From positions 1 through 64,000 of the forward strand of contig JAXMDT010000002.1 of assembly GCA_046348685.1 (NCBI GenBank): a DNA stretch of 64,000 bases. The letters are read 5' to 3'. The position numbers and the translations under genes were made by a program. The stretch comes from JAXMDT01 sp046348685 (GTDB taxonomy: Bacteria > Pseudomonadota > Alphaproteobacteria > Rickettsiales > UBA998). Positions within the stretch are counted from its first letter, which is position 1. Every line of letters starts with the position of its first letter. Under the pieces are notes generated by a model. That model was given only the letters and a program-made list of their open reading frames with translations, searched no databases and was not told the DNA's origin. Of the stretch, positions 1-8,808 are shown in pieces.

Positions 1-45
1 GCTGGCGCTCGCGCCCTTGGAGGAATAAATGATTCGGAGGAATAC

Positions 46-1017
46 GTGATAAAGAAAAGCCCAGGTGTATTTGATCTGCAGGATGCGCTTGCCACCGTTT
101 CCGAACAGCTATTGAAAAAAATGGATCAGTTGCTGCCGCATCCGGATGGCATGTCCTGCAACGTAATCTCTTTGAAAGACCGGAATCTAATATCAGAACG
201 CACGCCTGTTGGCGGCGAAGCGAAAGTTATGGAAGCAATGCGCTATTCCGCGCTTTCCGGCGGGAAACGCTTGCGTCCGTTTCTGACCGTCTCCTGCGCT
301 AACCTTTTCGGCGTTTCGCTCGATGCGTCGCTCCATGCCGCTGCCGCTATGGAATTCGTGCATACCTATTCGCTGATCCATGACGATTTACCGGCGATGG
401 ACGATGACGATATGCGCCGCGGCAAGCCAAGCTGCCACATCGCTTACGGTGAAGCTGCCGCAATTCTGGCGGGGGATGCGCTGCAGGCGCTGGCGTTTCA
501 AATGCTGGCCGACCGCGACGTGCACCCCGATCCGGCGGTACGCTGCGAACTGATCTGGGCTGTGGCGAAAGCGGCAGGTTGCCGCGGTATGGTGGGCGGC
601 CAGATGCTCGATCTGGAGTCAGAAAATAAAGAACTCAGCGTCGATGAGATTATACGTTTGCAACGCTTGAAAACGGGTGAAATGTTTGCAATTGCCTGTG
701 AAGCGGGCGCTATTCTCGGTAAAGCGGCGACCCCTTTGCGCAATGCATTGACCCGCTATGCACATGATATCGGTCTTGCGTTCCAGATCACGGATGATTT
801 GCTGGATGCGGAAGGCACACGCGAGGAAGTCGGTAAGAATGTTAAAAAGGACAGTAAGCGCGGCAAAGCATCTTTAGTGGCAACGCTGGGCATTGAACGC
901 GCCCGCGAACAGGCTAACATTCTCGCACGCCAGGCGGTGGCCCATATCAAGCCGTTTGATAAAAAAGCAGAAAATCTCCGCCACCTCGCGGAATACGTGG
1001 TGACTCGCCGTAGCTAA
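46..1017 (+). CDS. ispA: Polyprenyl (farnesyl/geranylgeranyl) diphosphate synthase
   Basis: Condenses isopentenyl diphosphate with allylic diphosphates to give C15-C20 prenyl diphosphates in the cytoplasm, feeding ubiquinone and cell-wall lipid carriers. The sequence shows GGKRLRP near residue 72, the first aspartate-rich motif DDLPAMDDDD near residue 113, and the second, DDLLD, near residue 250. All are hallmarks of short-chain trans-prenyltransferases. At 323 aa it is about 25 residues longer at the N-terminus than usual. I chose the GTG at 46 because CGGAGG lies just upstream; the frame is open to the window edge, so an earlier start is possible. Product chain length cannot be settled by eye. 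Usual alphaproteobacterial neighbours (xseB, dxs) are not seen: the upstream side is cut off, and downstream is an unrelated gene. Confidence 0.93.
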   Translation: MIKKSPGVFDLQDALATVSEQLLKKMDQLLPHPDGMSCNVISLKDRNLISERTPVGGEAKVMEAMRYSALSGGKRLRPFLTVSCANLFGVSLDASLHAAAAMEFVHTYSLIHDDLPAMDDDDMRRGKPSCHIAYGEAAAILAGDALQALAFQMLADRDVHPDPAVRCELIWAVAKAAGCRGMVGGQMLDLESENKELSVDEIIRLQRLKTGEMFAIACEAGAILGKAATPLRNALTRYAHDIGLAFQITDDLLDAEGTREEVGKNVKKDSKRGKASLVATLGIERAREQANILARQAVAHIKPFDKKAENLRHLAEYVVTRRS

Positions 1018-1090
1018 TTTCATTAAACGTTCATACTGCACACTGCCAATCTATGCTTTGTTCTAAAAAAAAGAACAAAAGGTGCATTAA

Positions 1091-2158
1091 GTGCTCAATG
1101 TAGAAGAACATAGTAAATCAGCAGGCTTTCAAAACTATTTGGTCTATTTAAAGACATATTACCAAAAATCTCTGCCCAAAAAGATTACGCCGGAGCAAGC
1201 GAGCGTACTGGTTTTCATGTCGCTATCAAGTCGATATGCAACACCTGCTTTTGTCGCGCTGAGGGACGTCGCAGCGCAAAAAATTACTATGGAAAATACC
1301 GGAATCGATTTACCGGCTGTGGTGGCAAGGGAATGGGATTCTGTTACTGAGAATCTCAATGTAGAAACCAATCATCTCACGGATAAACAAAAAGCGCAGA
1401 TGGTTTGTGATAGTTATAGAGACATCATTGTCTCTCATCATGATTTTCTGCAGCAGCATTGCGAGGGTCTGCTGCAGCGCTGGAATGAAAAAGCAATCGA
1501 CGCGGCAACGCGTAAATATCAATCTAAAGCAAATGCCGAGTTCGTAAAAGAAACAGCATTGCCTGCGGCTATATTCGCATCCGTGCACCGCCATCTGGGG
1601 ATGGATGGCTTAACTAATTTTATAAGGGCAGCCAATCAATATTATATCGACGAACATTCACGAAGAGACGCTTGGAAAGTAATCGCAAGAAGGATGAATG
1701 TGCCTGAAGAGCAGATGATTGAAATCATTACTGACGCGAAGCAAAATATTTACGGTTCAGCCAAGCCATCTTTTATAGGATCTTTTAAGAATGATATAAC
1801 AGGCGGAAGCTATCAGGCGACACTAAATCGCCGCGAGTTTTTACGTGCTGCAGCTGAGGTTGCTGCGGCGGGTAGTATGCTGGTAGGTGATTTTCGAGAT
1901 TTTATACCGCCGCCGTTTCATGAGCCTTCCGAAAAAGAGTTGGGCTTTTATCGTGGCATGGCGCTCGGCCTTACGGCAGGAAGCGGAATACTAGTGGCGG
2001 GCGCTGCTCTGGCGTTTGACAAAGTTGCTAATGATTATGATAAAGAATTCAACCGTGCGTTTTGTGCAATTTGCGACACTGTCAGGCATGATCCTAAAAT
2101 AAATAGAATAGATGTCGTTGCGGCAAGAGCTGCCCTCGAGCATGGATTTAAGCGCTAA
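1091..2158 (+). CDS. Hypothetical protein with internal RREFL motif and C-terminal membrane segment
   Basis: I do not recognise this 355-aa protein. The first 240 residues look soluble, mixed and helical. R247-R248-E-F-L251 is followed by an alanine-rich hydrophobic stretch (about 252-266), which resembles a twin-arginine signal but lies inside the protein. A second hydrophobic segment at about 290-311 is Gly/Ala-rich and could span the membrane. The start is a GTG at 1091 with a weak AAAAGG about 10 bases upstream. The adenine-rich leader holds a 7-bp inverted repeat (1057-1079). The gene converges with the YgjP-like gene and overlaps its end by four bases. Base use resembles the neighbours, though the N-terminal half is somewhat more AT-rich. 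Function unknown. Confidence 0.7.
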   Translation: MLNVEEHSKSAGFQNYLVYLKTYYQKSLPKKITPEQASVLVFMSLSSRYATPAFVALRDVAAQKITMENTGIDLPAVVAREWDSVTENLNVETNHLTDKQKAQMVCDSYRDIIVSHHDFLQQHCEGLLQRWNEKAIDAATRKYQSKANAEFVKETALPAAIFASVHRHLGMDGLTNFIRAANQYYIDEHSRRDAWKVIARRMNVPEEQMIEIITDAKQNIYGSAKPSFIGSFKNDITGGSYQATLNRREFLRAAAEVAAAGSMLVGDFRDFIPPPFHEPSEKELGFYRGMALGLTAGSGILVAGAALAFDKVANDYDKEFNRAFCAICDTVRHDPKINRIDVVAARAALEHGFKR

Positions 2159-2877
2159 CCACGTTCTTTCACGGAACCATAACGGAACAGCTGCAGGCCT
2201 TCTCGTTTTAGCCACAGGCGGTGGCGCTCGTAATTCGGGCAGATTTCTTCGACCAGGTCCCAGAATTTCGGGCCGTGATGCAGCTCTCTCAAATGCGCGA
2301 CTTCATGCGCGATCACGTAATCAATCACCGGACGTGGCGCAAAGACCAGGCGCCAGGAAAAGGCAATAACGCCGTTCGGCGAGCAGCTGGCGAAACGCGT
2401 TGAGGTTTCCACCAGGCGAATGCGATGGATGTCCTTACCGACCATAGCGGCATAACGCTCGGCGCGTGGTTTGATATAAGCAAGCAGGCGATGCTTCAGG
2501 ATACGCTTCACCGTATCCTCGCAGCGGGTTGGCGTTGCCAGAATGGACAGCACGTTCTTGACGCGGCTGCGGCGTGTGGAGGGAATGAGTTTGGTATCCT
2601 TACCCAGAATGGGCAGCGTTGTATCGTAAGTTAGCGGGATACGCGGCGGCAGCATATCGATTTCCTGAGTCAGCCATGACTTCTTTTCTTTGAGAAATTC
2701 CTCGGCGCGGGTGAGGGTGCAGCGATGGGGAATCGTTAGAACGATGCGATCCCGCATTGGATCGACTTTCAGGCGGAGGCGGGTTGCTTTGCGGTTACGC
2801 TGTACGACAATGGTAAAGCCTTTAATAGTCTGCGGAAACAGTGGCTCTTGCATGATTCTGATTGTTGGTACAGGCAT
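2155..2877 (-). CDS. YgjP-like (DUF45/SprT-type) zinc metalloprotein
   Basis: A 240-aa cytosolic protein of the YgjP/DUF45 family, whose members carry a minimal zincin-like metal site. The zinc motif HEVAH is at residues 191-195, and the third ligand is probably H201 in the family-typical ELHHGPKFW segment. Some members have been described as UTP pyrophosphatases rather than proteases, so the substrate should be left open. The start ATG at 2877 lacks a good Shine-Dalgarno; a second ATG eight codons in (2853) is equally plausible. It is convergent with, and overlaps by four bases, the unknown gene on the plus strand. The intergenic side towards dnaG is AT-rich. Confidence 0.88.
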   Translation of the reverse strand: MPVPTIRIMQEPLFPQTIKGFTIVVQRNRKATRLRLKVDPMRDRIVLTIPHRCTLTRAEEFLKEKKSWLTQEIDMLPPRIPLTYDTTLPILGKDTKLIPSTRRSRVKNVLSILATPTRCEDTVKRILKHRLLAYIKPRAERYAAMVGKDIHRIRLVETSTRFASCSPNGVIAFSWRLVFAPRPVIDYVIAHEVAHLRELHHGPKFWDLVEEICPNYERHRLWLKREGLQLFRYGSVKERG

Positions 2878-3109
2878 AGTTTACATCATTCGCGTTGGAA
2901 ATTCTTGGAAAAATGGCAGAAAACCTAGGAATTTTTTGCCTAAATTGCGTCTAAAAAGCACTATAACAAGAAAAGACCCTTTGAAAAGACCAATAAAAAT
3001 TTTTTTTATTAAAGCCAATGTCCATATTTTTCCTTGTTTTATTAAAGTTGTTCAACATTCTTGCCCTATTGACAAACTCCTCTAAGATGGTTCTCGAAAT
3101 TGAGTCCCC

Positions 3110-4948
3110 ATGCGATATCCGTCACAGTTTTTAGATAGGCTGAAAGGCCATTTCCGCATTTCTGAGATAATCGGCAAGCGTATTTCCATCAAGCGCGCCG
3201 GACGGGAGTTCCATGCGCTCTGCCCCTTTCATAATGAAAAGACCCCATCTTTTACGATCAACGATGACAAAGGGTTTTATCATTGCTTTGGATGCGGCGC
3301 GCACGGGGATGTCATCGGATTCTTAAAAGACTACGAAAAAATATCCTATCGCGATGCGATCGAGCGGCTGGCGCGGGAAGCGGGAATGGCGCTGCCGGAG
3401 CTCACGCCACGCATGCAGGAAGAGATGGAGCGCAGCGACCGCCTTTATGAAGTCATGGATGCCGCCGCCGGATGGTTTACGCAGCAGCTTCGTCGGACGA
3501 CCGGTTCCGGAGCAATGGACTATATCAGGCGACGCGGTATCGAAGAGGAAACCATCACCCAATTTCGTTTAGGGTTCGCACCCGCGCAGCGTACCGCCTT
3601 GAAAGATGCGCTGATGCAGAGAGGTATTTCTGAAGCACTGCTTAAAGAGGCCGGACTGCTGACAACGCCGGATGAAGGTAGCAGTTACGATAAATTTCGT
3701 GGGCGTGTGATATTCCCGATTCGCGATTCTTCCGGCCGCGTGATTGCCTTTGGCGGCCGCCAGCTGGAAGCGCACGAGAATTCGCCGAAATATTTGAATT
3801 CGCCGGAAACGCCGATCTTTAAAAAAGGCATGATGCTATACAACGCGGATCAGGCGCGGCGTGAAGCTGCCCATACCGGCCTCCTGCTTGTCGTCGAAGG
3901 CTATATGGATGCGATCATGCTTTATCAGGCCGGATTCAAAACAGCTGTAGCGCCGCTTGGCACCGCCGTAACGCCGGAACATCTGCAGATACTCTGGCGC
4001 ATGGTCGATACGCCTGTTTTCTGTCTTGATGGAGATCGCGCCGGCGAACGTGCCATGCAACGTGTTGCGGACATGGCTCTACCACTCATTAAACCAAGCA
4101 AAAGTGTAAAATTTGCGATTCTGCCGGAAGGCGAAGATCCGGATAGTCTTGTGCACAAGCAGGGAAAAAAAGCGATGGAGCGTATTCTTGCATCGGCGAT
4201 CCCGCTCGTGGATGTTATCTGGCATCAGCATTACGCTGGAGTGAAATTAATGACGCCAGAGGAGCGAGCCGGTGCGGAGCGGAATTTATTCGCGGCGATT
4301 CAAGGCATCCAGGATGGCAGCGTTCAGCATTCCTATAAGCAGGAAATGAAAGACCGGCTGTGGCAAGCGCAGGCGTTGCGTAAGACACCGCAGGTCCGGC
4401 AGGCTAAGAAAGATTTTTCCGGCGCGGTGCGAAAGAGCGGCAATCTCAATATCCGTAATGAGATAGACGCGCGCGGTTTATGCGAGCGCATGATTTTGTC
4501 GCTTGCGATTCATTTTCCGACTCTCCTGGAAGAAGGTAGGGTAATTCATGCACTTGAAGCATCTGAGTTAAAAGGGGCGGAGATGGATCTGGTCAGCGCT
4601 GTGTTGCATATCCACACGAATGGAGAGCTGAACCGATCTTCTTTGTGGGCATCCATCGAATCGGAGGGATATTCAGCCGTCGCTAACGATATTTTGCAAA
4701 AGACAAGGCATGGTTTGCCGAAGCAGTTATTCAACACAGCAGAAGATGAGGCCTACCCGATTGCCTGCGAAGTCTTAAGCCAGTTGCTAGAACGCCGTGA
4801 GCTCATATTGATCACGAAAGAGTCAGCTAACCCCCAGTACATGCTCACGGTTTTTGAAGATGCTGGCCATGATAAAATTGAGGGGCTGAAAAGCGAGCTG
4901 GAAAGCAGGCATGTCAATATGGGATACGCCGGAGTCAAGGAATCCTAG
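3110..4948 (+). CDS. dnaG: DNA primase DnaG
   Basis: Synthesises RNA primers for replication forks in partnership with DnaB helicase. The N-terminal zinc-binding domain shows C38, H41, C59 and C62. The TOPRIM catalytic core has E263 in VVEGYMD and the acidic pair D307/D309 in CLDGDRAGERA. The C-terminal third (about 430-612) is less conserved and corresponds to the helicase-interacting region. A length of 612 aa is normal for alphaproteobacteria. The ATG at 3110 matches the family start (short lead into the QFLDRLK segment). It lies directly upstream of rpoD, the classical dnaG-rpoD macromolecular synthesis order, but without rpsU. Confidence 0.97.
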   Translation: MRYPSQFLDRLKGHFRISEIIGKRISIKRAGREFHALCPFHNEKTPSFTINDDKGFYHCFGCGAHGDVIGFLKDYEKISYRDAIERLAREAGMALPELTPRMQEEMERSDRLYEVMDAAAGWFTQQLRRTTGSGAMDYIRRRGIEEETITQFRLGFAPAQRTALKDALMQRGISEALLKEAGLLTTPDEGSSYDKFRGRVIFPIRDSSGRVIAFGGRQLEAHENSPKYLNSPETPIFKKGMMLYNADQARREAAHTGLLLVVEGYMDAIMLYQAGFKTAVAPLGTAVTPEHLQILWRMVDTPVFCLDGDRAGERAMQRVADMALPLIKPSKSVKFAILPEGEDPDSLVHKQGKKAMERILASAIPLVDVIWHQHYAGVKLMTPEERAGAERNLFAAIQGIQDGSVQHSYKQEMKDRLWQAQALRKTPQVRQAKKDFSGAVRKSGNLNIRNEIDARGLCERMILSLAIHFPTLLEEGRVIHALEASELKGAEMDLVSAVLHIHTNGELNRSSLWASIESEGYSAVANDILQKTRHGLPKQLFNTAEDEAYPIACEVLSQLLERRELILITKESANPQYMLTVFEDAGHDKIEGLKSELESRHVNMGYAGVKES

Positions 4949-5035
4949 AAAACCCGAAGGTGATCAATCCGTCACCATACCCATTGAAACTAAAGAAAAT
5001 GGGTCTATATGCAGCATGAACATTGCCAAGGCCTT

Positions 5036-5061
5036 AAAAGGCTGTTAAGGAATCGCCTTTT
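5036..5061 (+). terminator. Weak hairpin between dnaG and rpoD
   Basis: AAAAGGC (5036-5042) pairs perfectly with GCCTTTT (5055-5061) across a 12-base loop, so the right arm supplies a short T run. It could be a weak terminator or attenuator separating dnaG from rpoD, or simply part of the rpoD leader. The stem is only 7 bp and AT-rich, so confidence is low. Confidence 0.3.
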
Positions 5062-5107
5062 CTACGTGTTTACAGATATATATCACCTCTAACAGGGACT
5101 GTCATAT

Positions 5108-7687
5108 ATGGCTCAAGCAAAGAAAAAGGCGCCTTCGAAGAAACCGGCTGCAAAGGCGAAAAAAACGGCTGCGGCAAAAGCGAAGAAACCTATGAAAGCG
5201 ACGAAAAAGATGGTCAAAAAACCTGTTAAAAAAACGGCACCCAAAAAACCAGCGGCCAAAAAAGCGCCTGCCAAAGTTGTCAAAATGAAACCAAAAGCCA
5301 AAGCGGTGATAAAAAAAGCATCTCAGAAACCGGCTCAAGCGAAAAAACCTGTCAAGCAACCGGCAAAGGTGGCAGCAAAGCACACTGCCATGAAAACGTC
5401 ATCAAAACCAACTAAGCTGAATTCACCTGCCAAAAGCGCGAAGAGCACGCCCGCGTTGCAGGCCGATAGCAAAACAAAGCAAACCAAACCAAGCAAAGGA
5501 AAAGCCCCGGACACGACTATGAACGACAAAGAAGCAAAAATTTTGAAGAAACTTGTGGACTACGGAAAAGCCCGGGGCTTCATCACGTATTCCGAATTGA
5601 ATGACTACCTGCCTCCGGATGAATTCTCCCCCGAGAAGATCGAGGAATTTATCGCGGCAATGTCGCAACATAAAATTAAAGTCGTCGATGACGCTGACGC
5701 CGAGGCCGTTGCAGGCAAAAAAGGCCGCGTCATGGAATATGAGGAAGACGATGGTACGGCAGTGGCTTCAGAAGATGCGCCTGAAGGCGAAGAAGCAGAA
5801 AAAGAGGAAAAGGAAGAGGAAGAAGACTTAGGCGGCCGTTCCGACGATCCTGTCCGTATGTATCTGCGCGAGATGGGCAATGTTGAATTGCTGTCGCGCG
5901 ACGGCGAGATTGAAATTGCCAAGCGTATTGAGCAAGGCCGCGAAATGCTGATTTCGTCGCTCTGCGAAAATCCGGTCGTGATGCGTGAGATTCTGAAATG
6001 GCGTGATGATCTTTCATCCGGCCAGTTGCTCCTGCGCGAGATTATCGATCTTGATGCGACGTACGGCGCGGGCATGACCGATGAGAACGGCAATGCCATG
6101 GCTGAAGGCGCGCCGAAGATTGAAGCAATTGCGAAATTAGCGCGTGAGAAGGCGGAAAAAGAACGCGAAGAAAAGGAAAAAAAGAAAAAAGAGGAAGAGG
6201 AGCGTAAGGCTGCTGAAAAGAAAAAGAAGGAAGAAGAGCGTAAGAAAAAGCAGGCTGAGAAAGCTAAAAAGAAAAAAGCCAAGAAATCCGGCGACGATGA
6301 CGACGATTTTGATGATGACGATTTCGAAGACGACATGATCGACGACGACGAAGAGGATGAGGACGAGGAAAAAGCCGAAGGCGAGGGCGAGGAAGAAGAG
6401 GATGAGTTTGATGACAATCCTCTGTCCTTGGTCGCGCTTGAAAATGCGCTGCTGCCGCAGATTCTCGAGTCTTTCGATAAATACGCGAAGATATGCAAGA
6501 AGATGCAGAAACTTCAGGAACAGCGTCTTGCCGCTGCTTTGGGCCACGGTGATTTCACCGAGAAGGACCAGAAAGATTATAACAAGCATCGTAAGGAGCT
6601 TGGCGACCTGATGATGACGGTGCGCTTCAACAACATGTCAGTCGAAGAGCTTGCCGACCTTCTCTATGGATTGAACAAACGCGTCTTTACTATCGAGATG
6701 GAAATGCTGCGTATGGCAGAAGCAAAACGCGTTGACCGTGCGGAGTACATTAAGCTGTTTGCGGGTAACGAAATCAATCCGAAATGGGTTGACCAGATGG
6801 CCAAGCAAAAAGGGCGTGGCTGGGCGGACTTCGCGGCGCAATCCCGTGACGGCTTCAAAAAATTACAGGACGAGCTGACCACGATGGCGAAAGAAGCCGG
6901 CGTTGATATTGCCGATTTCAAGCGCATGGTCGGCGACGTACAGCGCGGCGAGCGCACGATGAACCGTGCGAAACGCGAAATGATTGAGGCTAACCTTCGT
7001 CTCGTGATCTCTATCGCGAAGAAATACACCAATCGCGGTTTGCAGTTCCTTGACCTTATCCAGGAAGGTAATATCGGCCTGATGAAGGCGGTAGATAAAT
7101 TCGAATATCGCCGTGGCTATAAGTTTTCAACGTATGCGACCTGGTGGATTCGCCAGGCGATCACGCGTTCGATCGCGGATCAGGCGCGCACCATCCGTAT
7201 TCCGGTGCACATGATCGAAACGATCAACAAGATCGTTCGCACCTCGCGTCAGATGCTGCATGAAATGGGCCGCGAGCCGACACCGGAAGAGCTGGCGGAA
7301 CGCCTTGTCATGCCTTTGGACAAAGTCCGCAAGGTTATGAAGATTGCCAAAGAACCGGTATCGCTCGAAACTCCGGTCGGCGATGAAGAGGATTCACACC
7401 TTGGCGATTTCATTGAGGATAAGAATGCGATCCTGCCGCTCGATGCGGCGATCCAGGCGAACCTCCGCGAAACCACGACCCGGATTCTGGCTTCCCTTAC
7501 GCCTCGTGAAGAACGCGTGCTGCGTATGCGCTTTGGTATCGGGATGAACACTGACCATACGCTTGAGGAAGTAGGCCAGCAGTTCTCTGTGACACGCGAG
7601 CGTATCCGCCAGATTGAGGCGAAAGCGCTGCGCAAGCTGAAGCACCCGTCACGCTCGCGTAAAATGCGGAGCTTCCTGGAGCACTAG
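5108..7687 (+). CDS. rpoD: RNA polymerase primary sigma factor RpoD with H1-like tail
   Basis: Housekeeping sigma-70, directing RNA polymerase to standard promoters. Residues 1-137 are an extreme Lys/Ala/Pro repeat tail like histone H1 or AlgP. Region 1.1 begins near M138. Region 1.2 starts near residue 246 (DPVRMYLREMG). A low-complexity insert at about 350-437 runs from Lys/Glu-rich to nearly pure Asp/Glu, inside the non-conserved region. Regions 2-4 start near residue 617 and end in the usual helix-turn-helix (SVTRERIRQIE) and SFLEH-type tail. At 859 aa it is much longer than the usual 610-700. An internal ATG at 5519 (M138) would give a conventional sigma factor, but it has no close Shine-Dalgarno and the upstream frame is open and compositionally coding, so I keep the long form. 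Confidence 0.95.
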   Translation: MAQAKKKAPSKKPAAKAKKTAAAKAKKPMKATKKMVKKPVKKTAPKKPAAKKAPAKVVKMKPKAKAVIKKASQKPAQAKKPVKQPAKVAAKHTAMKTSSKPTKLNSPAKSAKSTPALQADSKTKQTKPSKGKAPDTTMNDKEAKILKKLVDYGKARGFITYSELNDYLPPDEFSPEKIEEFIAAMSQHKIKVVDDADAEAVAGKKGRVMEYEEDDGTAVASEDAPEGEEAEKEEKEEEEDLGGRSDDPVRMYLREMGNVELLSRDGEIEIAKRIEQGREMLISSLCENPVVMREILKWRDDLSSGQLLLREIIDLDATYGAGMTDENGNAMAEGAPKIEAIAKLAREKAEKEREEKEKKKKEEEERKAAEKKKKEEERKKKQAEKAKKKKAKKSGDDDDDFDDDDFEDDMIDDDEEDEDEEKAEGEGEEEEDEFDDNPLSLVALENALLPQILESFDKYAKICKKMQKLQEQRLAAALGHGDFTEKDQKDYNKHRKELGDLMMTVRFNNMSVEELADLLYGLNKRVFTIEMEMLRMAEAKRVDRAEYIKLFAGNEINPKWVDQMAKQKGRGWADFAAQSRDGFKKLQDELTTMAKEAGVDIADFKRMVGDVQRGERTMNRAKREMIEANLRLVISIAKKYTNRGLQFLDLIQEGNIGLMKAVDKFEYRRGYKFSTYATWWIRQAITRSIADQARTIRIPVHMIETINKIVRTSRQMLHEMGREPTPEELAERLVMPLDKVRKVMKIAKEPVSLETPVGDEEDSHLGDFIEDKNAILPLDAAIQANLRETTTRILASLTPREERVLRMRFGIGMNTDHTLEEVGQQFSVTRERIRQIEAKALRKLKHPSRSRKMRSFLEH

Positions 7688-7690
7688 AAA

Positions 7691-7882
7691 ATGTCGGGAG
7701 GTTTTCTCTCACCCGATAATTTCCCCAAGCTGATGCTCATGTCGGCGCTGGTATCGCTGGCGATTGGGATGATTATTTACAACGTCACTGAAAATATGAT
7801 TGTTTCGGTATCGGTTGGCATTTTTCTTGTTGTCGCCGATTATATTGGCATTAAGATGCTGCTTGGAAACGACGATAAATAA
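7691..7882 (+). CDS. Small two-helix membrane protein
   Basis: A 63-aa protein with two predicted transmembrane helices (about 13-33 and 37-57) joined by a short loop, and a charged GNDDK end. It starts three bases after the rpoD stop and ends two bases before the NDUFA12-like gene, so it is almost certainly cotranscribed or translationally coupled. No family recognised. The ORF is well packed between neighbours and has typical hydrophobic membrane composition, which supports it being real. Confidence 0.72.
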   Translation: MSGGFLSPDNFPKLMLMSALVSLAIGMIIYNVTENMIVSVSVGIFLVVADYIGIKMLLGNDDK

Positions 7883-7884
7883 TT

Positions 7885-8214
7885 ATGACCATCGGAACAC
7901 GCCTACATACCTTATTCTTCGGCAAATATGTCGGCAGCGACGATTTCGGCAATCGCTATTACATCAGCCGCAGCAATCCGCGAGGCGCGCGTGAACGCCG
8001 CTGGGTGTTATATAAAGGCATTCCTGAGCCGTCGAAGGTACCACCGCTCTGGCATGGCTGGCTGCATCATAAGTTCGATGATGTGCCTAGCGAGATGCTG
8101 CAGGTACATTATAATTGGGAAAAAGAACATCAACCAAACCTGACTGGCACGAAAGGCGCTTATGCTCCTCCAGGGCATTTGTTAAAAGGCCAATCGTGCC
8201 TTATCGACATCTGA
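7885..8214 (+). CDS. NDUFA12-family complex I protein
   Basis: A 109-aa homologue of the mitochondrial complex I accessory subunit NDUFA12 (B17.2), a family found in alphaproteobacteria and eukaryotes. Family signatures visible are GKYVGSDDFGNRYY near the N-terminus, RRWVLYKG, and the W-H-GWLHH segment near residue 58, followed by a conserved basic/proline tail. It acts on the matrix/cytoplasmic face of NADH:ubiquinone oxidoreductase, probably in assembly or stability. The neighbours mlaD and DUF2155 match the usual alphaproteobacterial arrangement. The ATG at 7885 has only a weak upstream purine stretch; coupling to the preceding small ORF is likely. Confidence 0.92.
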   Translation: MTIGTRLHTLFFGKYVGSDDFGNRYYISRSNPRGARERRWVLYKGIPEPSKVPPLWHGWLHHKFDDVPSEMLQVHYNWEKEHQPNLTGTKGAYAPPGHLLKGQSCLIDI

Positions 8215-8244
8215 TTATCAGTCCTGGCAGCCGAAAGGATAACC

Positions 8245-8808
8245 ATGCATCGCAATATTCTCGAAACCGTTATGGGCGCTATCGTCATTGTCGTGGCGGG
8301 CTGGTTTTTTTATACGGCGTACAAAGGCCGCGATGTCGGCTCGCAGGTACAGGATGCCTACCATGCAAGCGCGCTATTCGATAATGCCACGGGTGTGAGT
8401 GCCGGCAGCGATGTCCGCGTCGGCGGTGTCAAGATCGGCGTTGTGGATACTATGGCGCTCGATCCGAAAAGCTACCGCGCCAAAGTGAATCTGCTTCTTT
8501 CCAAGAAAACGCCGATTCCGGATGATTCGAGTGCCTCAATCGTCGGGGATGGGTTGCTTGGCAGCAAATTCGTCTCTATCACGCCTGGCGCTTCAGATGA
8601 TATGTTGAAAGATCAAGGCACGATAGAATATACACAATCTTCGGTCAGCCTCGAAGAATTGATTGGTAAATTCGTATTTAGTGCCGGTGGTGTAGATAAA
8701 GAAGAGGATGATTCAGGCGATAAGACAAATGAATCGCCTGCCGCTGAAAAAACCGAAGCTGCTCCCGAGAAGAAGTCAGGCGACGATCTGGATCTGTCGA
8801 CCCCCTAA
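8245..8808 (+). CDS. mlaD: MlaD: MCE-domain phospholipid transport protein
   Basis: Periplasmic, membrane-anchored substrate-binding component of the Mla system, which moves phospholipids between the outer and inner membranes. A single N-terminal anchor (about 7-24) precedes an MCE domain (about 35-115) with the typical FDNATGVSAGSDVRVGGV signature. The C-terminal 50 residues are acidic and low-complexity. At 187 aa it has normal length. AAAGGAT gives a clear ribosome site for the ATG at 8245. The other Mla components (ATPase, permease) are not in this window, which is common in alphaproteobacteria, where mlaD sits by NDUFA12. The stop overlaps the next start (TAATG). Confidence 0.93.
   Translation: MHRNILETVMGAIVIVVAGWFFYTAYKGRDVGSQVQDAYHASALFDNATGVSAGSDVRVGGVKIGVVDTMALDPKSYRAKVNLLLSKKTPIPDDSSASIVGDGLLGSKFVSITPGASDDMLKDQGTIEYTQSSVSLEELIGKFVFSAGGVDKEEDDSGDKTNESPAAEKTEAAPEKKSGDDLDLSTP

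Noticed and set aside
2..28. Possible end of an upstream gene (LALAPLEE then stop), for example xseB
   Set aside because: Only eight codons are visible, too few to identify; it could equally be an unused frame.
3060..3097. TTGACA upstream of dnaG as a promoter
   Set aside because: TTGACA at 3069-3074 has no -10 at 16-18 bases; TTGCCC/TAAGAT nearby fits only loosely, so no feature is called.
5605..6498. Serine-rich 297-aa minus-strand reading frame across rpoD
   Set aside because: It is the mirror of the Lys/Glu/Asp codons of the low-complexity insert; codons GAA/GAT/AAG read backwards give Ser/Phe runs, and rpoD is certain.
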